Counted from the first letter of the stretch, positions 9,001 through 17,360 are shown. The stretch: 64,000 bases of DNA from Terriglobia bacterium (GCA_020072845.1 JAIQGF010000004.1:109957-173956); one strand, 5' to 3'. Notes: generated by a model from the sequence alone, not told the origin. Numbers and translations: made by a program.

Positions 9001-9034
9001 ATTATAGCTTAATTGTCTATATTAGCCAATATAG
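9001..9034 (-). promoter_or_regulatory. Promoter and operator of the toxin-antitoxin pair
   Basis: On the minus strand a perfect -10 box TATAAT (9006-9001) sits 17 bases after TTGGCT (9029-9024, four of six matches to the -35 consensus). A perfect inverted repeat, CTATATT-n4-AATATAG (9017-9034), covers the -35 element. This is the arrangement expected for an autorepressed toxin-antitoxin operon. Transcription would begin about 15-20 bases before ATG 8977. Confidence 0.65.
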
Positions 9035-9169
9035 TTGAAATTTAACATATTCTGGAATTATTCGGTAGGGTGACGCGGCCCTGGGTTGAGGCGGTTTCTT
9101 TAAGGCGCTCCGCCGCAAGCGGCTGCGCGAGCCTTCGGCAGAGTGGAGTTGATTCGTTTCTGCTCCCTA

Positions 9170-9189
9170 CCCCGGGCTTACGCCCGGGG
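9170..9189. repeat. REP-like hairpin
   Basis: A perfect 8-base stem CCCCGGGC / GCCCGGGG with loop TTAC. It is flanked by CTCCCTA and CTACTATC, similar to the CCGGGCTTACGCCCGG units dispersed in many acidobacterial genomes (from memory). Confidence 0.5.
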
Positions 9190-9242
9190 CTACTATCTGC
9201 CGCCGCTGCGCGGCTGGTTTTCGGTGTAGGCATTCGGTGATT

Positions 9243-9271
9243 CCCACCCTTCGAAAGCCCCGAAGGGTGGG
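9243..9271. repeat. REP-like hairpin, 11-base perfect stem
   Basis: Arms CCCACCCTTCG (9243-9253) and CGAAGGGTGGG (9261-9271) enclose AAAGCCC. There is no T-run on either side, so it is more likely a repeat element than an intrinsic terminator. Confidence 0.5.
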
Positions 9272-9334
9272 CCACCCGCGATTCCTGTTTTGTTGGGAAA
9301 AGAAAGGCGTCGGCCACCCGCCCCGCCTGATTGC

Positions 9335-9970
9335 CTATGAGTCCGATTTCGGCAACTTGTCTGCGTCCGCGAGAAACATAACTGCGCGAATGCCCGCCTC
9401 CTTCGTGATGAGGACGCCAGGGCCGTGTACCGGGTATTCAGTTCCGTCCTCATCGATCCATGACGCAGATTCCAGAAAAATGGTCGAGTCCTCCGCCTCG
9501 TCCGAGTAGCAACGGAGCCATCCTCGGATCATCCTTCCATCAACCAGTTCGACTTGAACTGTGCGACCGAGAGTGTGGAAGACATCACTCCACACCGACT
9601 TCCGGCTCGTTCGTTGTGTGAGGCCAACCCTCCGCAGCCATTCGGTCGCAACATCGCGGTTGACGGCCCATGCCGTAAAAAGCCCGAACGCGACCGCGTA
9701 TCCAATGAGGACGGCTAATCTGGCGCGCTGGATCGTTACTGAATAGCGCATCGTCGCGGCATCTGTCCTGCCGGACCACGCCAGCGGCATTTCTGTCCCG
9801 AAGGTCAGCGCATAGAGGACGAAGATGAAGAAACTGAAGGTCAGGGCTTCGACTAGTTTGTCGAAATCCGTTTGCTTCGGCCGAGTACACAGACCTTGGA
9901 CAATGCGCGCCGTCAGAAAGCCGGGTAACAGTATCAGCAGGACAGCAAATGCCTGCAAACCCTGCGGCAT
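9335..9970 (-). CDS. DUF6338 family membrane protein
   Basis: The 211-residue protein has an N-terminal hydrophobic helix (FAVLLILLPGFLTARIV), a second near residues 42-60, a third near 85-105, and a soluble C-terminal half with a beta-rich SH3-like pattern (TVQVELVDGRMIRGWL, then ITKEAGIRAVMFL). This layout matches the DUF6338 family as I remember it; its function is unknown. Seven bases upstream lies the stop of a small proline-rich reading frame, so the two probably form one transcript. It sits between the toxin-antitoxin pair and the broken TIR gene, in accessory DNA. Confidence 0.65.
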   Translation of the reverse strand: MPQGLQAFAVLLILLPGFLTARIVQGLCTRPKQTDFDKLVEALTFSFFIFVLYALTFGTEMPLAWSGRTDAATMRYSVTIQRARLAVLIGYAVAFGLFTAWAVNRDVATEWLRRVGLTQRTSRKSVWSDVFHTLGRTVQVELVDGRMIRGWLRCYSDEAEDSTIFLESASWIDEDGTEYPVHGPGVLITKEAGIRAVMFLADADKLPKSDS

Positions 9971-9976
9971 ACGTCC

Positions 9977-10075
9977 CTACTTCCGATCCTTCGGTGGCGG
10001 CGGCACCTTTGCCGGTGGCGGTGGCACGTAGTCCGTAGGCACGGAAGGCTTGAAATTTGCGTTTTTGTCCGACAT
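9977..10075 (-). CDS. Proline-rich miniprotein upstream of DUF6338
   Basis: A 32-residue frame starting MSDKNANF and ending in a proline-rich tail (VPPPPAKVPPPPKDRK). It stops six bases before the DUF6338 start, suggesting co-expression. The frame could begin further upstream (to 10210), but that extension is cysteine- and lysine-rich without a clear start. The minus strand around 10155-10190 holds a weak -35/-10 candidate (TTGCAT, 17 bases, CATTAT). The tail resembles SH3-ligand-like or linker sequence. The call is tentative because of its size. Confidence 0.45.
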   Translation of the reverse strand: MSDKNANFKPSVPTDYVPPPPAKVPPPPKDRK

Positions 10076-10252
10076 GTTACGATCTTGCCTATCGTGGGGC
10101 TGCGGCCCTTGTTTTTTCTCCAAGAGTGCTCCTCCATTCTTTTCTTTCGACGACTTAAACCGCATAATGCAGCAAACAAAAAGCGAATGCAAGGTGAATT
10201 TGCAGTACACTTGCCATGATACGTTGCGTCAAGTAACCAAGGGGATTTGCTT

Positions 10253-10399
10253 ATGACCAACAAGCGTATTTTCGTTAGTTTTGCAAAAGAAGACATCCGG
10301 TATCGCGACCTTTTCTCCGCCATCACACAAAGGGTTTGTCAGTCAAACGGCCCCGTGCCGCTCGCTCGATGTTCGAAGCGTGTTGAACTCTCAGTTTAG
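10253..10399 (+). pseudogene. Truncated TIR-domain gene (Thoeris/TIR-like N-terminal fragment)
   Basis: ATG 10253 follows a good ribosome site (AAGGGGA, about 8 bases away) and opens a 48-codon frame starting MTNKRIFVSFAKEDIRYRDL. This is the first beta strand and helix of a TIR-like nucleotide-signalling domain of the kind found in antiphage proteins. After about residue 22 the sequence stops resembling TIR and reads into the antisense of the DUF5131 gene, ending at TAG 10397-10399. I infer the 3' part was lost when the DUF5131/TcmP module joined here (junction about 10313-10440). It is probably a dead gene. Confidence 0.6.
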
Positions 10400-11144
10400 C
10401 GGGTAAGGCAGGATGCTGAACCCTAGGAGGTAGGTCATCGTACGTCCTCCCCTGAAGTAGTCGGCCGCTCGTCTCTTTTCGAACACCGCCCCATTGCTTA
10501 AAGAAGAACGGGATATGTGCTCGTTCGCACTGCTCGCGAATCGAATATACCCACTCCGGTTGCATGGGTCGTGCACCAGGTCCGCTCTCACCGCCGACAA
10601 TTACCCAGGAAATGCCTTCGAGTGGCACAGTTCCAAGGTCCTCAAGAAGTGGTTCGATCGAGAGAAAGCGAACAGCCGCCGGCACGGCTTGCAGGTCGGC
10701 GATTCGCGGAAAGCCGTGCTCGCGATCTTCAACGGAGACACCCCACCAGATGTGCGTCTCTGCGGCCGCTTCTCGTAATGCGCCGGAGAGCAAAAGGCAC
10801 ATGCGCCCCGATCGTTTTGTGAGCACCTGATAAGTATGCCACCGCGCTACGCGCATTACTGAAACCACGCTCAGCAGATATTGCTCCGGTACGCGCTCGT
10901 GAAACAGGTCGCTCATGGAATTGACAAATATCGCCTTCGGAGTAGCCCACCGGAGCGGATCTGCTAATTTCTCCGGCACCAAACGAAGATCGAAGCCTTG
11001 TTCGAATGGATGTCCTCTCACACCCCGAAAGCGCTCCGCAAATCTCTCGGCATAGCAGTGTTTGCAGCCCGGGCTGATTTTCGAGCAGCCCCGGACCGGA
11101 TTCCACGTTGCGTCGGTCCATTCGATTTTTGTAAGCAACGCCAT
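10323..11144 (-). CDS. DUF5131 / phage Gp37-Gp68 family three-cysteine protein
   Basis: The 273-residue protein starts MALLTKIEWTD and carries the family signature NPVRGCSKISPGCKHCYAE, a C-x6-C-x2-C triad (C20, C27, C30) thought to bind an iron-sulfur cluster in a radical-SAM-like fold. It continues with RFRGVRGHPF, NSMSDLFHE, QVLTKRSGRM and WVIVGGESG, all family-typical. I prefer ATG 11144, two bases after the TcmP stop; TTG 11156 would add four residues. The gene directly follows tcmP, the usual partnership. The reaction is unknown. The 3' end overlaps the antisense TIR fragment. Confidence 0.85.
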   Translation of the reverse strand: MALLTKIEWTDATWNPVRGCSKISPGCKHCYAERFAERFRGVRGHPFEQGFDLRLVPEKLADPLRWATPKAIFVNSMSDLFHERVPEQYLLSVVSVMRVARWHTYQVLTKRSGRMCLLLSGALREAAAETHIWWGVSVEDREHGFPRIADLQAVPAAVRFLSIEPLLEDLGTVPLEGISWVIVGGESGPGARPMQPEWVYSIREQCERAHIPFFFKQWGGVRKETSGRLLQGRTYDDLPPRVQHPALPAKLRVQHASNIERAARGRLTDKPFV

Positions 11145-11146
11145 AG

Positions 11147-12004
11147 CTATTCCCAAGGCAAGCTTGGCTGGTCTGTTCCGTACTTCAGCACATCTTTCCA
11201 GAACCTGTACGCTATGTCGTTCCGCGAAAAAAGCGCGAGGTAATAGAGCAGCAGGTTCTTTTCGACCGATCGAACGAGTTTCATTTGGTCCAGCTCCTGG
11301 TGCAGGTAGTGCAGGGATTCCATGCTGCTCGCGAACTCAGCCGCAAGAAATGCTCTGAAGTCTTTCCGCCGTGCCCCGCTCTCCTTCCATCGTTTGCGCC
11401 ACTGCGTATTCCCCAGGGCATCATCAATCTTCGTGGAGTTTCCGTCGACATAATGGTCGTAGTTGCGGTTCGCGTCCATGCCTACAGCAAGTAGGACGAG
11501 AAAGTCTACGTAGAACGAAGAGAGTGTCCGCAAGGTCTCGAACTTGATCCCGAAGTCAAATGGATCTACGAAACAAAGCGAAAGCACGGTGTTGCTTGCA
11601 GACGGTCGCGGAACGAGGGCCAAGATGCGTTCAATCTCCACGTCGCAGTCGCCGTTGACAAAGTTGATGTCAGCACTTGGCGCAATTCGATTAGCACGTG
11701 TCTTTAGCGCTTCGAACAATTCGGGGGCCTGCTCGCAAAAAATATACTTGTCGAACGGGTGCTGCACCGTGAGCGCTAATATCGGCGAGCCTTTTAGTAC
11801 GGTCGACGTGCCTTGAATGCGACTGTAACCTGCGCCCGCGTATAGGTCGATGTAGACTCGCTTTCCCCACTTGTCTTTCATACCTGTCGCGAACAACTCG
11901 TCGTACATGGCGACGAGTCGGTACTTGGTCTCAGCCCACCGCCCGACCTCCTGGCAAATGAGCCCGTCGTCCTCGACCCGAAGCTTTTCGAGTGGCGTGC
12001 TCAT
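11147..12004 (-). CDS. tcmP: Three-Cys-motif partner protein TcmP
   Basis: The 285-residue protein shows the TcmP pattern: DDGLICQEVGRWAETKY near the start, a Rossmann-like YIDLYAGAGYSRI strand-loop, GSPILAL, FCEQAPELFEALK, and FVDPFDFGIKFETL. The glycine-rich loop after an aspartate looks like a nucleotide- or SAM-binding site, and the family may be methyltransferase-like. It is encoded just upstream of the DUF5131 gene with a 2-base gap, so both are one operon. Base composition is lower in GC than the housekeeping neighbours, in line with transfer. Function is unknown; a link to phage or defence biology is an inference from the surroundings. Confidence 0.8.
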   Translation of the reverse strand: MSTPLEKLRVEDDGLICQEVGRWAETKYRLVAMYDELFATGMKDKWGKRVYIDLYAGAGYSRIQGTSTVLKGSPILALTVQHPFDKYIFCEQAPELFEALKTRANRIAPSADINFVNGDCDVEIERILALVPRPSASNTVLSLCFVDPFDFGIKFETLRTLSSFYVDFLVLLAVGMDANRNYDHYVDGNSTKIDDALGNTQWRKRWKESGARRKDFRAFLAAEFASSMESLHYLHQELDQMKLVRSVEKNLLLYYLALFSRNDIAYRFWKDVLKYGTDQPSLPWE

Positions 12005-12166
12005 TCTGCGTGATTGTACTGCGGCTTTGATCGCCGGTATGGCGCGGCAGCCAACTGATCAACAGTGCGCCGCATCGGGGCCGCCGTCCGTATCCTGAAA
12101 TTGCCCCACCACAAAAACCCTGTTGGCTGGTATAGAATTCGGGCCAGTTCGCGAGGGGAGGCAACC

Positions 12167-13636
12167 ATGGCGACCAGCGCAGTTTCAGCCGATCTGAAGA
12201 AGGTTTCCATCATCATCGGCGGCAAGCCGCGGATGTCCAGCGGCAAGACGGCCGTGCAGACCAATCCTGCGACCGGCGAGGCGGTGGCGCTGGTTCCTTA
12301 CTGCACCAACGACGAGATTTCCGCGGCGGTGGAAGCGGCGCAGCAGGCGTTTCCCGCCTGGAGCCAGACGCCGGTGCTGCAACGCGCGCGCGTGATGTTC
12401 AAGTACCGTCAACTGCTGGAACAGCACGCCGACGAATTGATCCGCCTGTGCACGGAAGAAAACGGCAAGACGCTGGAAGAGTCGAAGGGCTCGTACCAGC
12501 GCGGCATCGAGTGCGTGGAATTTGCCGCCGGAGTGCCGTCGCTGACCATGGGCGAGACCGTGGAGCGCGTTGCGGCGGGCATCGACAGCGCGTTGCACCG
12601 GGCGCCGCTGGGCGTGTGCGTCGGCATCACGCCGTTTAATTTCCCGCTGATGGTGCCGCTGTGGATGTTCCCGCTGGCGATTGCGTGCGGCAACACCTTC
12701 GTGCTGAAGCCGTCAGACCGCGTGCCGCGTTCGGCGGTGCGCGCGGCGGAACTGCTGTGCGAAGCCGGACTGCCCGCCGGCGTCTTGAACGTGGTGCACG
12801 GCGCCAAAGACGCAGTGGACGCGCTGTTGGCCGATCCGCGGGTGAAGGCGGTCTCGTTCGTGGGCTCCAGCCCGGTGGCGAAGTACATCTACCAGACGGC
12901 ATCGGCCAACGGAAAACGCGTGCAGTGCCTGGCGGGAGCGAAGAACCATTCCGTGGTGATGCCGGATTGCGACATGAAATCCACGGTGGAGTCCATCATG
13001 GCCTCGTCGTTCGGATGCGCGGGCGAGCGCTGCGTCGCCACCAGCGTTGTGGTCGCAGTAGGAGAGGTTGGCGACCGCCTGGTCAGCGAACTGGTCAAGG
13101 CCGGCGACGCCACGAAAATCGGCCCCGGCGACCGGCCCGGCTGCGGCATGGGCCCGGTGATTACGCCGGAGGCGCGCCAACGGATCGTCGGCTACATCGA
13201 CGAGGGCGTGAAGCAAGGCGCGAAGCTGGCGCGCGACGGCCGCAAGGACTCCAGCGACGCGGAAGGCTATTACCTCGGCACCACCGTCTTCGACAACGTG
13301 AAACCCGAGATGCGGATTGCGCGCGAGGAAATTTTCGGCCCGGTGCTGTCGGTGATCCGCGCCCGCGACCTGGACCACGCCCTGGAGATCGTGAACCACT
13401 CCGAGCACGGCAACGCGTCCTCCATCTATACGAAGTCGGGCGCAGCGGCGCGGCACTTCTCGGCCAACACGCAGACCGGCATGGTGGGCGTGAATCTCGG
13501 CGTACCCGCGCCGGTGGCGATGTTCCCGTTCTCCGGCTGGAAGAACTCGTTCTTCGGCGACCTGCATGCCCTGGGCAAGGACGGCGTGCGGTTCTACACG
13601 GAAACCAAGGTCGTGACGTCGCGCTGGCCGGACTGA
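12167..13636 (+). CDS. mmsA: CoA-acylating methylmalonate-semialdehyde dehydrogenase
   Basis: The 489-residue aldehyde dehydrogenase has the MmsA pattern: GITPFNFPLMVPLWMFPLA, KPSDRVPRSA, and SSFGCAGERC with the catalytic cysteine near residue 289. It converts methylmalonate or malonate semialdehyde plus CoA to propionyl- or acetyl-CoA with NAD+. I chose ATG 12167, which has GAGGGGAGG eight bases upstream; an open frame reaches back to 12065 but has no such site. The next gene is a beta-ureidopropionase-like amidase, which fits reductive pyrimidine breakdown (beta-alanine to malonate semialdehyde to acetyl-CoA). No dihydropyrimidinase is visible here. Confidence 0.9.
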   Translation: MATSAVSADLKKVSIIIGGKPRMSSGKTAVQTNPATGEAVALVPYCTNDEISAAVEAAQQAFPAWSQTPVLQRARVMFKYRQLLEQHADELIRLCTEENGKTLEESKGSYQRGIECVEFAAGVPSLTMGETVERVAAGIDSALHRAPLGVCVGITPFNFPLMVPLWMFPLAIACGNTFVLKPSDRVPRSAVRAAELLCEAGLPAGVLNVVHGAKDAVDALLADPRVKAVSFVGSSPVAKYIYQTASANGKRVQCLAGAKNHSVVMPDCDMKSTVESIMASSFGCAGERCVATSVVVAVGEVGDRLVSELVKAGDATKIGPGDRPGCGMGPVITPEARQRIVGYIDEGVKQGAKLARDGRKDSSDAEGYYLGTTVFDNVKPEMRIAREEIFGPVLSVIRARDLDHALEIVNHSEHGNASSIYTKSGAAARHFSANTQTGMVGVNLGVPAPVAMFPFSGWKNSFFGDLHALGKDGVRFYTETKVVTSRWPD

Positions 13637-13641
13637 ACGAG

Positions 13642-13745
13642 TTTCCAGTTTCTGGTTTCTAGTTTCTAGAGGTTTTCGGTTCTCGGTTTTCGGTTCTCGG
13701 TTAAACGCGGCAGGACCGACTACCGATAACCGAAAACCGACAACG
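13642..13745. repeat. Word-repeat hairpin, TCGGTT type
   Basis: Tandem degenerate copies of TTTCTGG-like words (13642-13669) are followed by four copies of a TTTTCGG/TTCTCGG word (13671-13702), about 20 bases of spacer, then the reverse complement (ACCGATAACCGAAAACCGAC, 13722-13741). The structure ends about 17 bases before the amidase start at 13762, just before its GGAGGG ribosome site. Compare 61874-61976. Confidence 0.65.
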
Positions 13746-13761
13746 CTTTCGCGGAGGGCTT

Positions 13762-14664
13762 ATGCCTCGCAACGTGCGGTGTGGACTGATACAGGCGACG
13801 AACGTGCTCGGGCCGGATCAGCCGCTGGCGAAGATCAAAAAGGCGATGGTGGACAAACACCTGAAGATGATCGCGCACGCGGCCAGGCAGAAAGTTCAGG
13901 TGCTCTGCCTCCAGGAACTGTTCTACGGCCCATATTTCTGCGCCGAGCAGAAGGAGCGCTGGTACGAACTGACCGAGCGCGTGCCCGACGGGCCAACCAC
14001 CAGGCTCATGCAGAAAGTTGCGGCGCAGCATCGCATGGTGCTCGTCGTCCCCGTCTATGAAGAGGAGATGACCGGGCTCTACTACAACACCGCCGCCGTG
14101 ATCGACGCCGACGGCAAGTTTCTCGGCAAATATCGCAAGAACCACATCCCGCACTGCCACCCCGGTTTCTGGGAGAAGTTTTATTTCACGCCCGGCGACC
14201 TCGGTTATCCGGTGTTTCAAACCAAGTACGCCAAGGTCGGCGTGTACATCTGCTATGACCGGCACTTCCCCGAAGGCGCGCGCATCCTGGGGCTGAACGG
14301 GGCGGAGATCGTCTTCAACCCGTCGGCCACCGTCGCCGGCCTTTCCGAATATTTGTGGGAACTGGAGCAGCCGGCGCACGCGGTGGCCAACGGATATTTT
14401 GTGGGCGCGATTAACCGTGTCGGCGTGGAGAAGCCGTGGGCCATCGGCGAGTTCTACGGCAAGAGCTACTTCTGCAATCCGCGCGGCAAGATCGTGGCCC
14501 AGGCGGGCCGCGACAAGGATGAACTGGTGGTGGCCGACCTCGATCTCGACATGATCGAAGAAGTGCGCCGCACCTGGCAATTCTTCCGCGACCGCCGACC
14601 GGAGACGTATCAGCCGCTGACGGCGCAATCGGGACACGGGCGCACGGCCGCAGCGGCAGATTGA
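13762..14664 (+). CDS. Beta-ureidopropionase-like nitrilase-superfamily amidase
   Basis: The 300-residue protein has the carbon-nitrogen hydrolase triad: E52 in CLQELFYGPYFC, K126 in YRKNHIPH and C164 in YICYDRHFPE. The long motif around GFWEKFYFTPGD and ELEQPAHAVANGYFVGAINR is typical of N-carbamoyl-beta-alanine amidohydrolases. It would release ammonia and CO2 from an N-carbamoyl amino acid. The upstream mmsA and the distant hydantoinase genes support a role in pyrimidine or hydantoin catabolism. GGAGGG precedes the ATG by 6 bases. N-carbamoylputrescine amidase is the main alternative. Confidence 0.85.
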   Translation: MPRNVRCGLIQATNVLGPDQPLAKIKKAMVDKHLKMIAHAARQKVQVLCLQELFYGPYFCAEQKERWYELTERVPDGPTTRLMQKVAAQHRMVLVVPVYEEEMTGLYYNTAAVIDADGKFLGKYRKNHIPHCHPGFWEKFYFTPGDLGYPVFQTKYAKVGVYICYDRHFPEGARILGLNGAEIVFNPSATVAGLSEYLWELEQPAHAVANGYFVGAINRVGVEKPWAIGEFYGKSYFCNPRGKIVAQAGRDKDELVVADLDLDMIEEVRRTWQFFRDRRPETYQPLTAQSGHGRTAAAAD

Positions 14665-14672
14665 AAAAAGGC

Positions 14673-14760
14673 AACCGCGGATTTCACGGATGCACGCGGA
14701 TCGCCGCGGATCTGAAATTGCTCAGTTCAGATCCGTGTAAATCAGCGTAAATCAGCGGTT
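14673..14760. repeat. Word-repeat hairpin, CGCGGATTT type
   Basis: Left arm 14673-14716 (AACCGCGGATTTCACGGAT and on) and right arm 14726-14760 (ends AAATCAGCGGTT) are imperfect reverse complements made of CGCGGAT/CGCTGATTT words around a 9-base loop. It lies directly after the amidase gene and may act as a rho-independent-like stop; TCTTTTCC follows the right arm. Confidence 0.6.
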
Positions 14761-14780
14761 AGTCTTTTCCGGGGATTCCT

Positions 14781-14812
14781 ACTCGCGATTCCGTACATCC
14801 TCGCCGCACACG
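14781..14812 (+). repeat. Direct repeat, left copy
   Basis: ACTCGCGATTCCGTACATCC and the following bases recur at 15386-15417 with three differences in about 31 positions. The two copies bracket the small membrane protein gene. Confidence 0.55.
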
Positions 14813-14837
14813 CCCTTCGAGTAAGGATTAGGTCCTC

Positions 14838-15260
14838 ATGCGACGGAAAAGCGAGGCGGTCATTTTCGGGTACTTTGCGGGGGTGCTGGGCGTTGAAGTA
14901 CTCTTGCATTTGCTTCTGGCGAGCCATGCCGTACCCGCCCTTAGTTCGTTCTATCTTTCAGAAAGCAAGCGGGACAGCATTACGACGCTTCTCGACAATT
15001 TTCTTCCAGGAATCGTCTTGGGAATCGTGAACGGATGGTACGCCTGGGAGTGGTCCGCCCGAAAACTCGTCGTGTCAACGATCCTTCTCTGCGGTGGCGT
15101 TGTGGCTTCGGAATGCTTGTATCAGCTCTTCTTCCCGCCTGGGAAGCTGTGGTGGTGGCCGCCGGAAGTGGGGGACGTTATTTTTCGAGTTGCGACAACT
15201 TCTGTGTTCCTCGGGCTGTTCACATACGCGGGTGTCCGAGGAAGAAGAAACAGCAAATAG
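14838..15260 (+). CDS. Small integral membrane protein of unknown function
   Basis: The 140-residue protein is mostly hydrophobic, with four likely membrane helices: about residues 8-32, 50-70, 78-97 and 112-132. It ends in a basic GVRGRRNSK tail, suggesting a cytoplasmic C terminus. I recognise no family. It is flanked by two copies of a 32-base direct repeat and lies next to an IS5-family insertion, so it may be a recently acquired or duplicated segment. The ribosome site is weak (AGG at about 7 bases). Confidence 0.6.
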   Translation: MRRKSEAVIFGYFAGVLGVEVLLHLLLASHAVPALSSFYLSESKRDSITTLLDNFLPGIVLGIVNGWYAWEWSARKLVVSTILLCGGVVASECLYQLFFPPGKLWWWPPEVGDVIFRVATTSVFLGLFTYAGVRGRRNSK

Positions 15261-15385
15261 TCTCCCGCTCGGCATAGCCGAAAGCCACGATTTCAGGCAG
15301 GCCAGGTGTGGCCCCGGCGAGGCGTCGGGACCTACGTTTTGCAACTGGGGTGCAGTTTCTGCCGATTCGATTTGCAATTTGCGCC

Positions 15386-15417
15386 ACTCGCGATTCCGTG
15401 CATCCTCACCGCACGCG
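15386..15417 (+). repeat. Direct repeat, right copy
   Basis: Partner of 14781-14812 in the same orientation, 605 bases apart and 45 bases from the IS5 left end. Confidence 0.55.
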
Positions 15418-15462
15418 ATCCCATCTCTTGATCAGGTGCAAGTTTTGCCAACTGACCACTAG

Positions 15463-16310
15463 AAGCCATCTCATAAATGCCTGAGCAGGACCAAGACGCA
15501 CGCGAGTTGGACCATGCCAAGGAAGTTGGCCGCATGGTATTCCCAACGGGTGACCACGCGGCGGTAGTTGTGCAACCAAGCGAACAGCCGCTCGATGTGC
15601 CAGCGGCGCCGGTAACGGCGCAGCACACGGCCATCCTGGGTTGCGGGCCGGCTGCGCCGCAAGTTGTGGGGCGCAATCAGTTCGACGCCGTACTGCTGGC
15701 GCAGACGCTGATCCAGCGGATCGCTGTCGTAAGCCTTGTCCCCGATCAGTCGCGGCGGTGTGGCCCGGCAGAACCGGGCGCGGATGGTTTGCTCGACCAG
15801 TCGGCTTTCATGTGGCGAAGCACTGCTAATCCAGAGGGCGAGAGGAAGACCATGGCGGTCCGCAATTGCCATGATCTTGGTCCCTTTTCCGCGGCGCGTT
15901 GGACCAACACAATCGCCCCTTTTTTGGCACTGCTGAAGGAAGCATCGATGAAGGCTTCCTCCAGATCGAGGGCTCCGCGGAGCAGCAGATCTTCGGCCAA
16001 GGCGCGCAAAATGCGCTCCAGACGGCCTTCCCGCACCCATTGCTGGAATCGGCGATGGCACGTCTGGTAGGGCGGATACTCGCGCGGCAGGTCTCGCCAG
16101 CGTGCGCCCGTGCGCAGAATCCAGAGCACGCCGTCGAGCACCGCGCGGGCCTCGCGCCAGGGCCGACCGCGTCCGTCGGCTCGTCGCTTTTCGCGCAGCA
16201 GCGGCTTGATCACTTCCCACTGCGCATCGCTGAGGTGCATGCATTGGGTTTGCTCCAAGTCGCTGTTGCATCAAAGTGTTAAACCGGATTCCGTATTTAT
16301 GAGATAGGTT
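15463..16310 (-). mobile_element. IS5-family insertion sequence, complete, with CTAG target duplication
   Basis: The 848-base element is bounded by imperfect inverted ends: AAGCCATCTCATAAAT at the left and its counterpart ATTTATGAGATAGGTT at the right (14 of 16 positions match). Both sides are flanked by CTAG (15459-15462 and 16311-16314), a 4-base target duplication as expected for this family. It carries one transposase split over two frames. It inserted about 30 bases upstream of the aldo/keto reductase gene. The intact ends and duplication suggest a fairly recent insertion. Confidence 0.88.
15471..16240 (-). CDS. IS5-family transposase, expressed by -1 frameshift
   Basis: Frame A runs from ATG 16240 (MHLSDAQWEVIKPLL) with the N-terminal DUF4096-like domain, through DLEEAFIDASF containing the first catalytic aspartate, and would stop at 15746. 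The other frame continues with GKGTKIMAIADRHG, LIGDKAYDSD (second aspartate) and RRRWHIERLFAWL (glutamate), ending at 15471. The switch is at an A6 run (15925-15920 on the minus strand), reading AAA AAA then slipping back one base into AGG. The fused product would be about 256 residues, a normal size. Frame A could also begin at TTG 16258. Confidence 0.85.
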
Positions 16311-16340
16311 CTAGCCACTACTTATGACAAAAGACAATTT

Positions 16341-17360
<1,020 letters not shown>

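Larger units (their letters stand above)
9035..9334. other. Intergenic region with two strong hairpins
   Basis: No gene is seen. It holds two perfect hairpins: CCCCGGGC-TTAC-GCCCGGGG (9170-9189) and an 11-base stem CCCACCCTTCG / CGAAGGGTGGG with a 7-base loop (9243-9271). Both resemble REP-like dispersed elements of acidobacteria. The second lies downstream of the DUF6338 gene and may also stop its transcript, though it has no U-tract. Confidence 0.5.

Noticed and set aside
10253-12004. Complete Thoeris defence system
   Set aside because: Only the first about 20 residues of a TIR-like protein are present and no NADase/ThsA-like gene is found.
12661-13662. A 333-codon frame in the +1 register inside mmsA
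   Set aside because: Arginine-, alanine- and glycine-rich shadow with no motifs; the mmsA frame contains all conserved residues.
13671-13745. Possible CRISPR array from the repeated words
   Set aside because: The units are 6-8 bases long, degenerate and without regular spacers, and the two sides are reverse complements of each other. No cas genes are nearby.
15477-16070. 197-codon plus-strand frame within the IS element
   Set aside because: It is antisense to the transposase, which carries all catalytic motifs on the minus strand.
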